Notes under the pieces: model-generated
Seen by the model: only the letters and a program-made list of their open reading frames with translations
The model's database searches: none
What the model was told of the DNA's origin: nothing
Source: CAVWCW01 sp963753615
GTDB lineage: Bacteria; Pseudomonadota; Gammaproteobacteria; Chromatiales; Chromatiaceae
Length of the DNA: 64,000 bases
Direction of reading: 5' to 3'
Assembly (NCBI GenBank): GCA_963753615.1
Contig: CAVWCW010000021.1
Span: 136,252-200,251, forward strand
Position numbers and translations under genes: made by a program
Shown here: piece by piece, positions 9,498 through 17,289 of the stretch
Position numbering within the stretch: position 1 is the first letter of the stretch
Layout: each line of letters begins with the position of its first letter

Positions 9498-9787
9498 ATG
9501 AACAGAGACCAGGTGTTGCAGAAGCTAACCGCGGCTAAGCCCGAATTGGCTCGACGTTTCGGCGTGAGTCGGCTGGCTTTTTTCGGTTCGCGGCTCGCGA
9601 TGAAGCGAGACCCGAAAGCGATGTCGACATTATCGTCGCCTTCGACGGGCCCGCGACGTCCGAACGCTACTTCGGGGTCCAGTTCTATTTGGAAGACGAG
9701 CTGGGCTGCCCGGTCGATCTGGTAACCGAGAAGGCGATGCGCCCCGAGCTACGGCCGTTCATCGAACGTGAGGCGGTCAATGTCTGA
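9498..9787 (+). pseudogene. mntA: MntA-type nucleotidyltransferase antitoxin, frameshifted in its active-site motif
   Basis: ATG 9498 opens a frame reading LARRFGVSRLAFFGS. The continuation RDEARPESDVDIIVAFDG is in the +1 frame and ends at TGA 9785-9787. GS...D-x-D is the nucleotidyltransferase active site. One missing G after 9588 would restore a protein of about 96 residues. In this family MntA transfers AMP onto the HEPN toxin HepT and neutralises it. It overlaps the hepT start (ATG within its stop region), the usual arrangement. As written, no active antitoxin can be made. Confidence 0.72.
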
Positions 9788-10094
9788 GCGCGAGTGGCGA
9801 TTCTATCTCGAGGATATGCTGCGCTTTGCCGGCAAGGTGCAGGCATACAGCATGAATTTAGATCAAGCCGCTTTCGAACGAGACGAGCTGAAGTACGATG
9901 CCATTCTGCGCAATCTGGAGCTGGTTGGTGAGGCCGCGACGCATGTCCCGGTCGATATACGGGAAGCACACCGCGCCGTTGCCTGGCGGCAGATCATCGC
10001 CACCCGCAACCGACTTATACATGGCTATCCGGGTATCGACAACGATACGCTGTGGAGCATTGTTGCCGACGACATTCCGCCGCTGATCTCTTAG
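9780..10094 (+). CDS. hepT: HepT-type HEPN ribonuclease toxin (DUF86)
   Basis: A 104-residue helical HEPN protein with the catalytic R-x4-H motif RNRLIHGY (Arg76, His81, Tyr83). The start ATG 9780 overlaps the end of the antitoxin gene and was preferred over an in-frame upstream codon at 9768 for that coupling. HepT cleaves RNA and is inactivated by AMPylation of its Tyr by MntA. The motif looks intact while the partner is frameshifted. Confidence 0.85.
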   Translation: MSEREWRFYLEDMLRFAGKVQAYSMNLDQAAFERDELKYDAILRNLELVGEAATHVPVDIREAHRAVAWRQIIATRNRLIHGYPGIDNDTLWSIVADDIPPLIS

Positions 10095-10252
10095 CTTTCT
10101 GCGATGCTCGATTCGCTTTGAAGCGGGCCAATATCTTCCCGATGCTGTGCAGCTGGCTGTCCCGCAGCTAGAGAAAAAGGGTGCACGGCGGTCACGGCGA
10201 TAGCTGCGGGCCGTCTTGGAACCTGGGTCACGACAACGAAACTGGAGCCTCC

Positions 10253-11332
10253 ATGCTCGCCCTCTGGCTGCAAGACCAAAAAATGAGCCTGCGCGACGAC
10301 CTGCCCGTGCCCGAGCCGGCGGCCGGGGAGGTATTGGTTCGGGTGCGCCTGGCGGGGATCTGCGGCACCGATCTTCAGCTGTGCCGGGGCTATTACCCGT
10401 TCACCGGCATTCCCGGTCACGAGTTCGTGGGGGAGATCGCGGGGCCCCATGCCCGGGCCGGCGAGCGGGTGGTGGGGTCGATCAATCTCGGCTGCGGTAC
10501 CTGCGGGTTTTGCCGCCGGGGCCTGCCGAACCACTGTGAGCGGCGCGCGGTGCTGGGCATCAAGAACCGTTCGGGCGCCTTTGCCGAATATCTGGTGCTG
10601 CCGGAAGCCAACCTGCATCCGGTTCCGGATGGGGTATCGGATGCACAGGCGGTGTTCACCGAGCCGCTGGCGGCGGCGTTGGAGATCCTGGAACAGGTGC
10701 GGCCTGCGCCGAGTCAGCGCGTACTGGTGATCGGCGCCGGGAAGCTGGGCCAGTTGGTCGCCCGGGTGCTGCGTTTGAGCGGGGCGGATCTGGTGGTCAG
10801 CGCCCGCTATCCGGCGCAGCGGGCGCTGCTGGAGCAGGCGGGGATCGCCTGGTGCGCGCAGCCCGAAGCCCGGGCCTGGAACCTGGTGATCGAGGCCAGC
10901 GGCAGTCCCGGCGGCTTGCAGCAGGCGTTGACCTGCGTGAAGCCGCGCGGCTGCGTGGTGCTGAAGAGTACGTTCGGGGTTCCGGTCGAACTGCCCCTGG
11001 CCCAAGTGGTGGTGGACGAAATTCGCCTGCAGGGCTCGCGCTGCGGGCCTTTCCCGCCGGCACTGCGCCTGCTGGCGGACGGGTTGGTCGATCCGCGGCC
11101 GCTGATCGGAGAGGTCTTTCCCCTACAGAAGGCGCTCACCGCCTTCGAGCACGCCGCCCAGCCCGGCGCCGGGAAGCTGTTGCTGGCTCCCGGTAGGCGA
11201 GACGGACAGGATTCGCGTCTAACACGCACGCTGTTGGCATCCTCGTTCATCGACAGCCAGGTCGATAGGCGCCGATTCGGGGATGGCCGCCTGCGTTGGA
11301 TAACGGGCCGCCCCAGCCGCCGACCGGGTTGA
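10253..11332 (+). CDS. Zinc-dependent medium-chain alcohol dehydrogenase
   Basis: The MDR signatures are present: catalytic zinc residues in AGICGTDLQLC and GHEFVGE, structural zinc cysteines CGTCGFCRRGLPNHC, and the nucleotide loop VIGAGKLGQL. It should oxidise an alcohol or polyol using NAD(P)+; the substrate is unknown. ATG 10253 is used, with GGAG upstream. The last ~45 residues (Arg-rich, after LLLAPGR) have no family counterpart. An out-of-frame TAG at 11194 just after the expected end suggests a one-base deletion that extended the protein. Confidence 0.9.
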   Translation: MLALWLQDQKMSLRDDLPVPEPAAGEVLVRVRLAGICGTDLQLCRGYYPFTGIPGHEFVGEIAGPHARAGERVVGSINLGCGTCGFCRRGLPNHCERRAVLGIKNRSGAFAEYLVLPEANLHPVPDGVSDAQAVFTEPLAAALEILEQVRPAPSQRVLVIGAGKLGQLVARVLRLSGADLVVSARYPAQRALLEQAGIAWCAQPEARAWNLVIEASGSPGGLQQALTCVKPRGCVVLKSTFGVPVELPLAQVVVDEIRLQGSRCGPFPPALRLLADGLVDPRPLIGEVFPLQKALTAFEHAAQPGAGKLLLAPGRRDGQDSRLTRTLLASSFIDSQVDRRRFGDGRLRWITGRPSRRPG

Positions 11333-11354
11333 CGGCTGGCTGGGTCTGGGCGAT

Positions 11355-11615
11355 TTATTCCTTGCGCAGACTTCCGCTTTCGATGACCACTACGGAATCT
11401 CCGGATTCAACCTGAATCTCGCCGACGCCCACCACCTCGATGCGGCAAGAGCTGCAGACACTCATCTGGGTAGTGTTGCCACCTATGGAACTGTGGGTGG
11501 TCCCCACGTCGTGAACCTTCACGTCATAGGACTGGCTGTCGCGGTTCGCCAAGTCGGCGGCGGTGGCGGCGAACGGCAGCGCGAGTGCGCATAGCAGAGA
11601 CAGGATTTTGTTCAT
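11355..11615 (-). CDS. Small exported protein of unknown function
   Basis: ATG 11615 gives 86 residues with a clean signal peptide (cleavage after FAATAA), so it is periplasmic or secreted. The mature part is about 65 residues with one CSSC pair, probably a disulfide or metal-binding site, and is predicted to be beta-rich. The longer frame to 11798 was not used because the signal peptide starts at 11615. No family is recognised. Confidence 0.7.
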   Translation of the reverse strand: MNKILSLLCALALPFAATAADLANRDSQSYDVKVHDVGTTHSSIGGNTTQMSVCSSCRIEVVGVGEIQVESGDSVVVIESGSLRKE

Positions 11616-11734
11616 GGTGTTGGCCTCGATAGCGGTGAACAGGAATGACCGATTATCCATGAACCCGGATTCAATACCATGCCAGATATGTGTGAATAGG
11701 CCGTCTACTGCTCTTATTCTCGAGGGTGTGCTAG

Positions 11735-12013
11735 GTAAACGGCGTCGATCCGGGCGTGGCGGGCGGCCACATAGAAACGGATGCCGAGGGCAAGCCAAAC
11801 GGCCGCATGTTCGGCGAGACCTGCCTGCCGAACGGCCTGCTGGTCGAGTCCAATCCCGGCACTGACGAGTTGCACAGTCACGCCAACGATATCGCCCATC
11901 CGGACACGTTCGACTGCAACGAGTGGTGCATTGGCCAGGGTGCTTCGAAGGGTGCCTGCACCGTAGCCGCCGCTCCGCCTTGCGAAGCGTCCGCTATGCG
12001 CGCAGGTAACTGA
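11735..12013 (+). CDS. C-terminal piece of a cysteine-containing, probably exported protein
   Basis: The frame is open from 11735 after a stop, with GTG 11756 as the only possible start. It encodes a biased but non-random sequence with CLPNGLLVESNPGTDELHSH and four cysteines. There is no signal peptide, and a good terminator follows 22 bases after the stop, so this looks like the surviving 3' end of a larger exported protein. No family is recognised. Confidence 0.4.
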   Translation, partial: VNGVDPGVAGGHIETDAEGKPNGRMFGETCLPNGLLVESNPGTDELHSHANDIAHPDTFDCNEWCIGQGASKGACTVAAAPPCEASAMRAGN

Positions 12014-12034
12014 GTCGAGCCTGGAAACGGCCGA

Positions 12035-12060
12035 ACCCGGCCTCGGTGCCGGGTTTTTTG
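12035..12060 (+). terminator. Rho-independent terminator
   Basis: A perfect 7-bp stem ACCCGGC / GCCGGGT with a 6-base loop is followed by TTTTTT. It serves the plus-strand gene ending at 12013 and lies in the convergent gap to cmoB. Confidence 0.85.
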
Positions 12061-12090
12061 TGCGGTCTCAGGTCAACCCAGATCCGTCTA

Positions 12091-13083
12091 TCAATTGCCG
12101 TTGCTCGCTGTGAATACGGCCCGCAGCGGCGCCGGCAGGCCTTCGCGGGTGCGGCTGGGGTCTTCCGGGTCGAGAAAGTCGGCCAGCGAGTGAAAGCGCA
12201 TCCAGGGTGTGCGGCGCTGCTCGTCGGGGGTGGTGGGGCTGCAGTTGAGCAGCCGCACCTCCCGGTAGCCGCAGCGTTCCAGCCAGCCGGTCAGGGTCGG
12301 GCAGCTGGGCAGGAACCAGACGTTGCGCATCTGGGCGTAGCGCCCGGGAGGCAGCAACGCCTGGCCTGCCGGGCCGTCGATCACCAGGGTTTCCAGCACC
12401 AGTTCGCCGCCGGGGCGCAGGCGGTCTTTCAGGGCCAGCAGATGGTCCAGCGGCGAGCGGCGGTGGTAGAGCACGCCCATGGAAAATACCGTGTCGAAGC
12501 CGCCGATCCCTTTCGGAAGATCTTCCAGGGCCAGAGGCAGAACCCCGAAGCGGTCTTCGCCGAGCAGCCGACGCAGGGCGTGGAACTGGAGGTTGTAGAG
12601 CAAGCCGGGATCGATCCCAAGCACCAAGGCCGCCCCGGCGCCGAGCATGCGCCAACCGTAGTAGCCGTTGCCGCAGCCCACGTCCAGCACGATACGTCCG
12701 TCCAAGGGGCTGATCGCGTCCGCGATGCGGTTCCACTTTCGGTTCGAGCGCCATTCGGCGTCCAACTCCAGGCCATAGAGCCGGAACGGGCCCTTGCGCC
12801 AGGGGTGGAACTCGAGCAGGGCTTGTTCGACGGACTGGCGCTGCTCGGGGCTGCAGTCGTCGGCGCTGCCGGCGCGTACCGCGGGCTCGTCCAGCCCGAG
12901 GCTGCCGGGGCGTAAGTCGGGCAGGCGCTCCAGGGCCGCGCGCCAGCGTTCCAAGTCTCCATGGCTGCGGGCGAAACGGTCTCGGGCAGCGGCCCGCAGT
13001 GCAGGCGCCCAGGGCGCCAGGGGGCTGGCCTCCAAGCGGGCGAAAAATCCCGGTTGGCCGAGCCGGGCGCTCAGTCCTTCCAT
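12091..13083 (-). CDS. cmoB: CmoB, tRNA U34 carboxymethyltransferase
   Basis: This 330-residue protein matches the CmoB pattern: FHPWRKGPF, LDVGCGNGYYGWRM (SAM pocket), VFSMGVLYHRRSPL and DPSRTREGLPAP near the end. CmoB uses carboxy-SAM, made by CmoA, to turn 5-hydroxyuridine at position 34 of several tRNAs into cmo5U, widening wobble decoding. ATG 13083 fits the family length and overlaps the end of cmoA by 13 bases. The frame is open up to 13461, but that part is cmoA in another frame. Confidence 0.96.
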   Translation of the reverse strand: MEGLSARLGQPGFFARLEASPLAPWAPALRAAARDRFARSHGDLERWRAALERLPDLRPGSLGLDEPAVRAGSADDCSPEQRQSVEQALLEFHPWRKGPFRLYGLELDAEWRSNRKWNRIADAISPLDGRIVLDVGCGNGYYGWRMLGAGAALVLGIDPGLLYNLQFHALRRLLGEDRFGVLPLALEDLPKGIGGFDTVFSMGVLYHRRSPLDHLLALKDRLRPGGELVLETLVIDGPAGQALLPPGRYAQMRNVWFLPSCPTLTGWLERCGYREVRLLNCSPTTPDEQRRTPWMRFHSLADFLDPEDPSRTREGLPAPLRAVFTASNGN

Positions 13084-13811
13084 GCCAGGTAGGAGAGAAA
13101 GTTGAGACTCTGAAACCATCGGCTGCGGGCGGGGAAGCCGGCCTCGGCAAGGCGCTGCTCCAGCCGCTCGGGGCTGTCCGGACGCATTACCCTTTCCAGG
13201 GCGCTGCGTTTCTGGCCGATCTCCAGATCGCTGTAACCGTTTGCGCGTTTGTAGGCCTGGTGGAGGGTGTCGAAGCGGGCCTCCTGTCCGGGGTCGGAAA
13301 ATCGCACCTTCTCGGACAGGATCAGCAGCCCCCCGGGGCGCAGTGATCGGCACAGGCGGGCGAGCAGCCCGTCGCGCTGCTCGGGCGGCAGAAATTGCAG
13401 GGTGAAATTGAGGACGATCACCGATGCCTCCGGAGTGGCGAAATCCCGGATGTCGGCGCACACCAGATCGATGGGCGGCCCCGAGTGCGGCTGCTGGTCC
13501 AGCAACTGGCGCAGCCGTTGCAGCATGGCCAGGGAGTTGTCCACTGCCAGGATGCGGCAGTCACTGCGGCCACCGGCGTGGCGGCGAATCGCCAGGCTCG
13601 CGGCTCCCAGGGAGCACCCCAGGTCGTAGCACCTACTGCCCGGTTGCAGGTGCTCGGCGGCCACCAGCCCGAGCAGCGGGATCAGGCTGGTGTAGCCAGG
13701 GACCGAGCGTTGGATCATGTCCGGAAAGACCGCGGCTACTCGGGCGTCGAAAGCGAAGTCTTCCACCCGCTCCAGCGGTTGTCCGTAAAGGCGGTCTTGC
13801 GGCTCCGGCAT
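13071..13811 (-). CDS. cmoA: CmoA, carboxy-SAM synthase
   Basis: A 246-residue methyltransferase-fold protein with CmoA traits: DRVEDFAFD-like start (ERVEDFAFDARVAAVFPDM), PGY at the N-terminus, CYDLGCSLGAASLA for SAM binding, and LNFTLQFLPP. CmoA converts SAM and prephenate to carboxy-SAM for CmoB, whose gene overlaps its 3' end; the two are surely cotranscribed. Confidence 0.96.
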   Translation of the reverse strand: MPEPQDRLYGQPLERVEDFAFDARVAAVFPDMIQRSVPGYTSLIPLLGLVAAEHLQPGSRCYDLGCSLGAASLAIRRHAGGRSDCRILAVDNSLAMLQRLRQLLDQQPHSGPPIDLVCADIRDFATPEASVIVLNFTLQFLPPEQRDGLLARLCRSLRPGGLLILSEKVRFSDPGQEARFDTLHQAYKRANGYSDLEIGQKRSALERVMRPDSPERLEQRLAEAGFPARSRWFQSLNFLSYLAWKD

Positions 13812-13847
13812 CGTCTCAGGCGGCTGGCGCGGGTCGGCGGGCTTGGA

Positions 13848-14639
13848 TCAGGGCTTGTCTGGGCTCGCCAACAGGCGCTCGAACTCGGCGCTGAACACTT
13901 TCTGTTTTTGCGCCCCGACCACGCGCTTGCCGCTGAGCTTGAGGCCTTCGGCTTTGCCGATGACGAAGGTGGGGGTGCCGGTGACGCGGATGCTCTGGGC
14001 CAGTTGGGCGTCTTTGTCGATGCGCTCCAGATAGCGGTCACTGGCCAGGCACTCGGCAAAGGGGCCGGGATCGACGCCCGCGGGGGCGGCGTATTGCGCC
14101 AGTTGCTCCGGGGCCAGGCTGCGGTTGTTGCGGAACAGGGTGTCCCGCATCTCCCAATAGCGGCCCTGCTCGCCCGCGCAATGTGCGGCCTGGGCGGCTT
14201 TGCGGGCATTGGGATGAAAATTCAGCGGCAGGTCTCGCGATACCCAGCGCACCTTGCCGGTGTCCACGTAGTCCCGCTTCAGGCTGGGGAAGCTGGTCTC
14301 CACAAAGCGCTTGCAGTAGGGACACTGGAAGTCGGTGAACTCGACTACCGTGATCGGGGCGTCTGCCGCCCCCAGGCTCGGCGACGCCGGGTCCAACGCC
14401 AAGGTGGCGGTCGCCGGTGGCTTGGGCCTCTTCGGTTTCTGCGCCAGCCCCTGTTTTTCGATCTTTTCCAGCAGACTGCGGATCTGTTTCAGCTCCTGCA
14501 GGATGGCGTCGGCCGTGTCGTCGTCGAACAGCGGCGGGGCCTCGGCCGCCGGCTCTTGGCTCCAGGCCGGCAGCGCGCCCAGGGTCAGCAGGGCGAGGGT
14601 GAGAGCCGCGATCAGGCGCGGAAGTTTCGTTTGGGGCAT
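13848..14639 (-). CDS. Exported DsbA-family thioredoxin-fold protein
   Basis: It has a signal peptide (1-27, ending PAWSQ), a charged helical linker (about 38-75) and a DsbA-type thioredoxin domain with active site CPYC (Cys106, Cys109) and a cis-proline loop GTPTFVI. It resembles the DsbA/ScsC/BdbD-like group with an N-terminal helical stalk, suggesting an oligomeric periplasmic thiol oxidase or isomerase. Length 263. It lies just upstream of cmoA, 36 bp apart on the same strand. Confidence 0.88.
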   Translation of the reverse strand: MPQTKLPRLIAALTLALLTLGALPAWSQEPAAEAPPLFDDDTADAILQELKQIRSLLEKIEKQGLAQKPKRPKPPATATLALDPASPSLGAADAPITVVEFTDFQCPYCKRFVETSFPSLKRDYVDTGKVRWVSRDLPLNFHPNARKAAQAAHCAGEQGRYWEMRDTLFRNNRSLAPEQLAQYAAPAGVDPGPFAECLASDRYLERIDKDAQLAQSIRVTGTPTFVIGKAEGLKLSGKRVVGAQKQKVFSAEFERLLASPDKP

Positions 14640-14676
14640 CTCGGGTTCCTTGTTCCGGTCGGGTCGGACCGCCCAA

Positions 14677-15237
14677 TTATAGCCGTGGCCGGTGCAGGTT
14701 GTCGGGATCGAACTCGAACTCCAGCAGCTCGCAGTTGCCGAAGCTCAGGCCCTCCAGAGACTGCTCGGGCAGCCCCTGATGCCAGGCCTGGAGCACCCGC
14801 AGGGTCTCCTCGTGGGCTACCAGAAGCACCCGTTGCCAGGGCCGATGATGCAACCGCGCGAGAAACGGCAGCACCCGGGCCTTATAATCCAACAGCGATT
14901 CCCCGCCGTTGACCCGCAGGCGCAGGCGGTCGGCGCCGACCGCTGCGAAGTAGTCGGTCACCGGGCGACCGTCGAAGCCGGAGCGGATGTCATTGAGTTC
15001 CGGGCAGGGCTGGGGCGTCAGTCCGTGGGGGGCGGCGACGATCTCCGCGGTCTCCAGGGCCCGGGGCAGCTCGGAGCTGAAAACCCGCTGCAGTGGCACT
15101 TGGCGCAACCGGGCCGCGGCCTGCCGAGCCTGACGACGACCGAGGTCGGTCAGGTGCACCGGGCGGCGCGGGTCGTCGTTGCACAGGCCGAGCCGGTTGT
15201 AGTCGCTGTGGCCGTGGCGCAGGGCGTAGAGAATCAT
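14677..15237 (-). CDS. Histidine phosphatase family protein (phosphoglycerate-mutase-like)
   Basis: The catalytic RHG motif is at residues 7-9 (LRHGHSDYN). The other residues of the pocket are present: SSELPRALETAE and a late VAHEETLRVL histidine. At 186 residues it is a cofactor-independent-size small phosphatase such as CobC or SixA relatives; the substrate is unknown. Its start codon overlaps the divergent truC start by two bases. Confidence 0.9.
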   Translation of the reverse strand: MILYALRHGHSDYNRLGLCNDDPRRPVHLTDLGRRQARQAAARLRQVPLQRVFSSELPRALETAEIVAAPHGLTPQPCPELNDIRSGFDGRPVTDYFAAVGADRLRLRVNGGESLLDYKARVLPFLARLHHRPWQRVLLVAHEETLRVLQAWHQGLPEQSLEGLSFGNCELLEFEFDPDNLHRPRL

Positions 15238-16021
15238 GATGCAACCGCAAAACCCAGAAGTATATCAGCCGCCGCTGGAGATCCTTTACCGGGACGAGCG
15301 CCTGCTGGCGGTCTACAAGCCGGCCGGCCTGCTGGTGCACCGCAGCGCCATCGACCGGCACGAGACCCGGTTTCTGCTGCAGTTGCTGCGCGATCAGATC
15401 GGCCGGCGGGTATATCCCGCGCACCGGCTGGACAAGCCCACCGCCGGGATCATGTTGTTCGCCCTCGACGCGGAGCTGGCGGCGCTGCTTACCGCCGCCT
15501 TTACGGATAACCGGGTGCGCAAGACCTATCTGGCGGTGGTGCGCGGCTGGTTGGAGGGGGAGGGGCGCATCGACTACGCGCTGCGCGAGGAACTGGACCC
15601 GTTGACCGACCGTCGGGCGCGCCGGGACAAGCCGCCCCAACCGGCGGTCACCGACTGGCGCTGTCTGGGCCGGGTCGAGCTGCCCCATGCGGTGGGGCGC
15701 TATCCCAGCGCCCGCTACTCGCTGCTGGAGCTGCGGCCACTGAGCGGGCGCAAGCACCAGATTCGGCGCCATCTCAAGCACGTTTTCCACCCGGTGCTGG
15801 GGGACACTACCCACGGCGATGGGCGTCACAACCGCTTCTTCCGTTCCCACCTGAACTGTCACCGTCTGCTGCTGGCGGCCTTGCGTCTGGAGCTTGAACA
15901 CCCTCTCACAGCTCAGCCCCTCGACCTGAGGGCGGCACCGGATGCCGAGTTCCGGCGGGTGCTGGGGTCGCTGGGTTTGGGCGGTCTCGAAGATTGGCGG
16001 GATCCGGCCGCCGGGGGTTGA
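15236..16021 (+). CDS. truC: TruC, tRNA pseudouridine(65) synthase
   Basis: This RluA-family enzyme has the catalytic motif HRLDKPTAG (Asp66) and the late SGRKHQIRRHLKH motif. The DTTHGDGRHNR stretch and the absence of an S4 domain point to TruC, which modifies U65 in tRNA. Two ATG codons (15236 and 15239) are possible. The gene starts back-to-back with the histidine phosphatase, so their promoters must lie within each other's coding sequence. Confidence 0.93.
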   Translation: MMQPQNPEVYQPPLEILYRDERLLAVYKPAGLLVHRSAIDRHETRFLLQLLRDQIGRRVYPAHRLDKPTAGIMLFALDAELAALLTAAFTDNRVRKTYLAVVRGWLEGEGRIDYALREELDPLTDRRARRDKPPQPAVTDWRCLGRVELPHAVGRYPSARYSLLELRPLSGRKHQIRRHLKHVFHPVLGDTTHGDGRHNRFFRSHLNCHRLLLAALRLELEHPLTAQPLDLRAAPDAEFRRVLGSLGLGGLEDWRDPAAGG

Positions 16022-16058
16022 CGCGACAATGGCCACCGCCCGTCAGATCCTCGCGGTT

Positions 16059-16137
16059 GTAGGAGCGTCGCCCTCGGCGCGAGCGGGTGATGGGGGTGTC
16101 TCCTAGCGTCGAATCGGCGCGGGGGCGCGCCTCCTAC
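16059..16137. repeat. REP-like inverted repeat pair, copy 2
   Basis: The arms GTAGGAGCGTCGCCCTCGGC and GCGGGGGCGCGCCTCCTAC bracket a short spacer in the gap after truC. It is the best-preserved copy of the family seen at 6600-6678. A further half-copy lies at 16186-16208, overlapping the end of the next gene. Confidence 0.78.
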
Positions 16138-16213
16138 AGCCGGGCGCTGAGCCGGCGCGGGTCCGGCGGGCGGAATTTCCTGAATTGTAGGCGCGCCGCC
16201 CTCGGCGCGAGGC

Positions 16214-16570
16214 CTACATCAGCCGCTGCACCGGCTCGCCGTCGATGCCCAGGGCCTGGGCGCCCACCTCCAGGGCCTCGGCGGCAAAGGTGTCCGCGTC
16301 GCTCCAGCGGTCGGCGGCGTCGAGCACCTCGGACATAACGTTGTTGACCAGCCGCATGCGCCAGGCCCCGCCCGGGGGCTCTGGCGGGCGGTTGCGCTCG
16401 CAGCAGATGTAGAGTGAGGGATGGTTCTGGCCGGACGGCACGAACGCCAGGATGTAGCGGTAGTCGATGCCGTCGCCGCTGGCGATTTCGCCAAGCAGGG
16501 TGACACTGTAGCTTCCCATCTGGTAGCGGTGCCGGGGGATAGCGGTTTGGATCTGGGGCTGCTGACTCAT
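16214..16570 (-). CDS. Conserved-looking protein of unknown function
   Basis: 118 residues without signal peptide or membrane helix, predicted cytosolic. The sequence has an ordered alpha/beta look (YSVTLLGEIASGDGIDYRYILAFVPSG) and ends DGEPVQRLM. Its stop codon falls inside a REP half-element. No family is recognised. It lies upstream of a truncated hemoglobin gene on the opposite side of a small gap. Confidence 0.65.
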   Translation of the reverse strand: MSQQPQIQTAIPRHRYQMGSYSVTLLGEIASGDGIDYRYILAFVPSGQNHPSLYICCERNRPPEPPGGAWRMRLVNNVMSEVLDAADRWSDADTFAAEALEVGAQALGIDGEPVQRLM

Positions 16571-16695
16571 GCTGGGGTCCGGTTCGGTTTACTCTGGTGA
16601 TTTCTGGGAGATGAAGGCGGCGGCCGATCGGTTCAAGCTTCCGGGTCACGGCTCCGGCAGCCATGGCTCCGGGACAGGTTTCGGGGCGGCAGCCG

Positions 16696-17160
16696 TCAGC
16701 CTTTGTGCTCGGACTTTGGCGGGGCGGCGCGGGGGGCGCCCGGTACCCGCGCGGACCAGGGGTGGCCGCCCGGCTCCGGGCGGTTGCGCATGTGATCGGC
16801 AGTGCGGGCGAAGGCATCCATCAACTGGGCGTGGAGGGCCGGGTCGATAGGCGTATCGTCGAGGGCCCGACGCATGCACAGCAACCATTGATCGCGCTCC
16901 CGGTTGCCGATGGAGAACGGCAGATGGCGGCGGCGCAGCATGGGGTGGCCGTACTTCTGCTGGTATAGGTCCGGGCCGCCCAGCCAACCCGACAGAAACA
17001 GGTACAGCTTCTCGATCGAACCCTTGAGATTGCGGGCGTGCAGGGCGCGGGTGTCGGCCGCCTCCGGCAGCTCGTCCATGTAGGCGTAGAAACGCTCTAC
17101 CAGCCGGCGCACGCCGGCCTCGCCGCCGAGTTGCTCGTAGGGGGAGGGTCGTGGTTGCAT
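16696..17160 (-). CDS. Group 2 truncated hemoglobin
   Basis: ATG 17160 gives 154 residues. Group 2 traits are clear: YEQLGGEAGVRRLVERFYAYMD, LKGSIEKLYLFLSGWLGGPDLY, the proximal-histidine region GHPMLRRRHLPFSIG and WLLCM. These proteins bind O2 or NO through heme and often support respiration or nitrosative-stress defence. The Pro/Ala-rich tail after about residue 125 is an extension. A 166-codon upstream extension of the frame is not supported. Confidence 0.92.
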   Translation of the reverse strand: MQPRPSPYEQLGGEAGVRRLVERFYAYMDELPEAADTRALHARNLKGSIEKLYLFLSGWLGGPDLYQQKYGHPMLRRRHLPFSIGNRERDQWLLCMRRALDDTPIDPALHAQLMDAFARTADHMRNRPEPGGHPWSARVPGAPRAAPPKSEHKG

Positions 17161-17289
17161 ATTGCGCACTCCGGTGGGGCTTGGGTGGTAGCCGGCCCGC
17201 GCTCCGGGGGGCGGTCCAGGCTGTGATATCTTACACCACACCGGCGCCGCATCGGCCGCCGCATCCGATGGGGGTACGACCGAACCGCC

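Noticed and set aside
13395..14912. 505-codon plus-strand frame over cmoA and the DsbA-like gene
   Set aside because: It is antisense to two conserved genes and lacks motifs.
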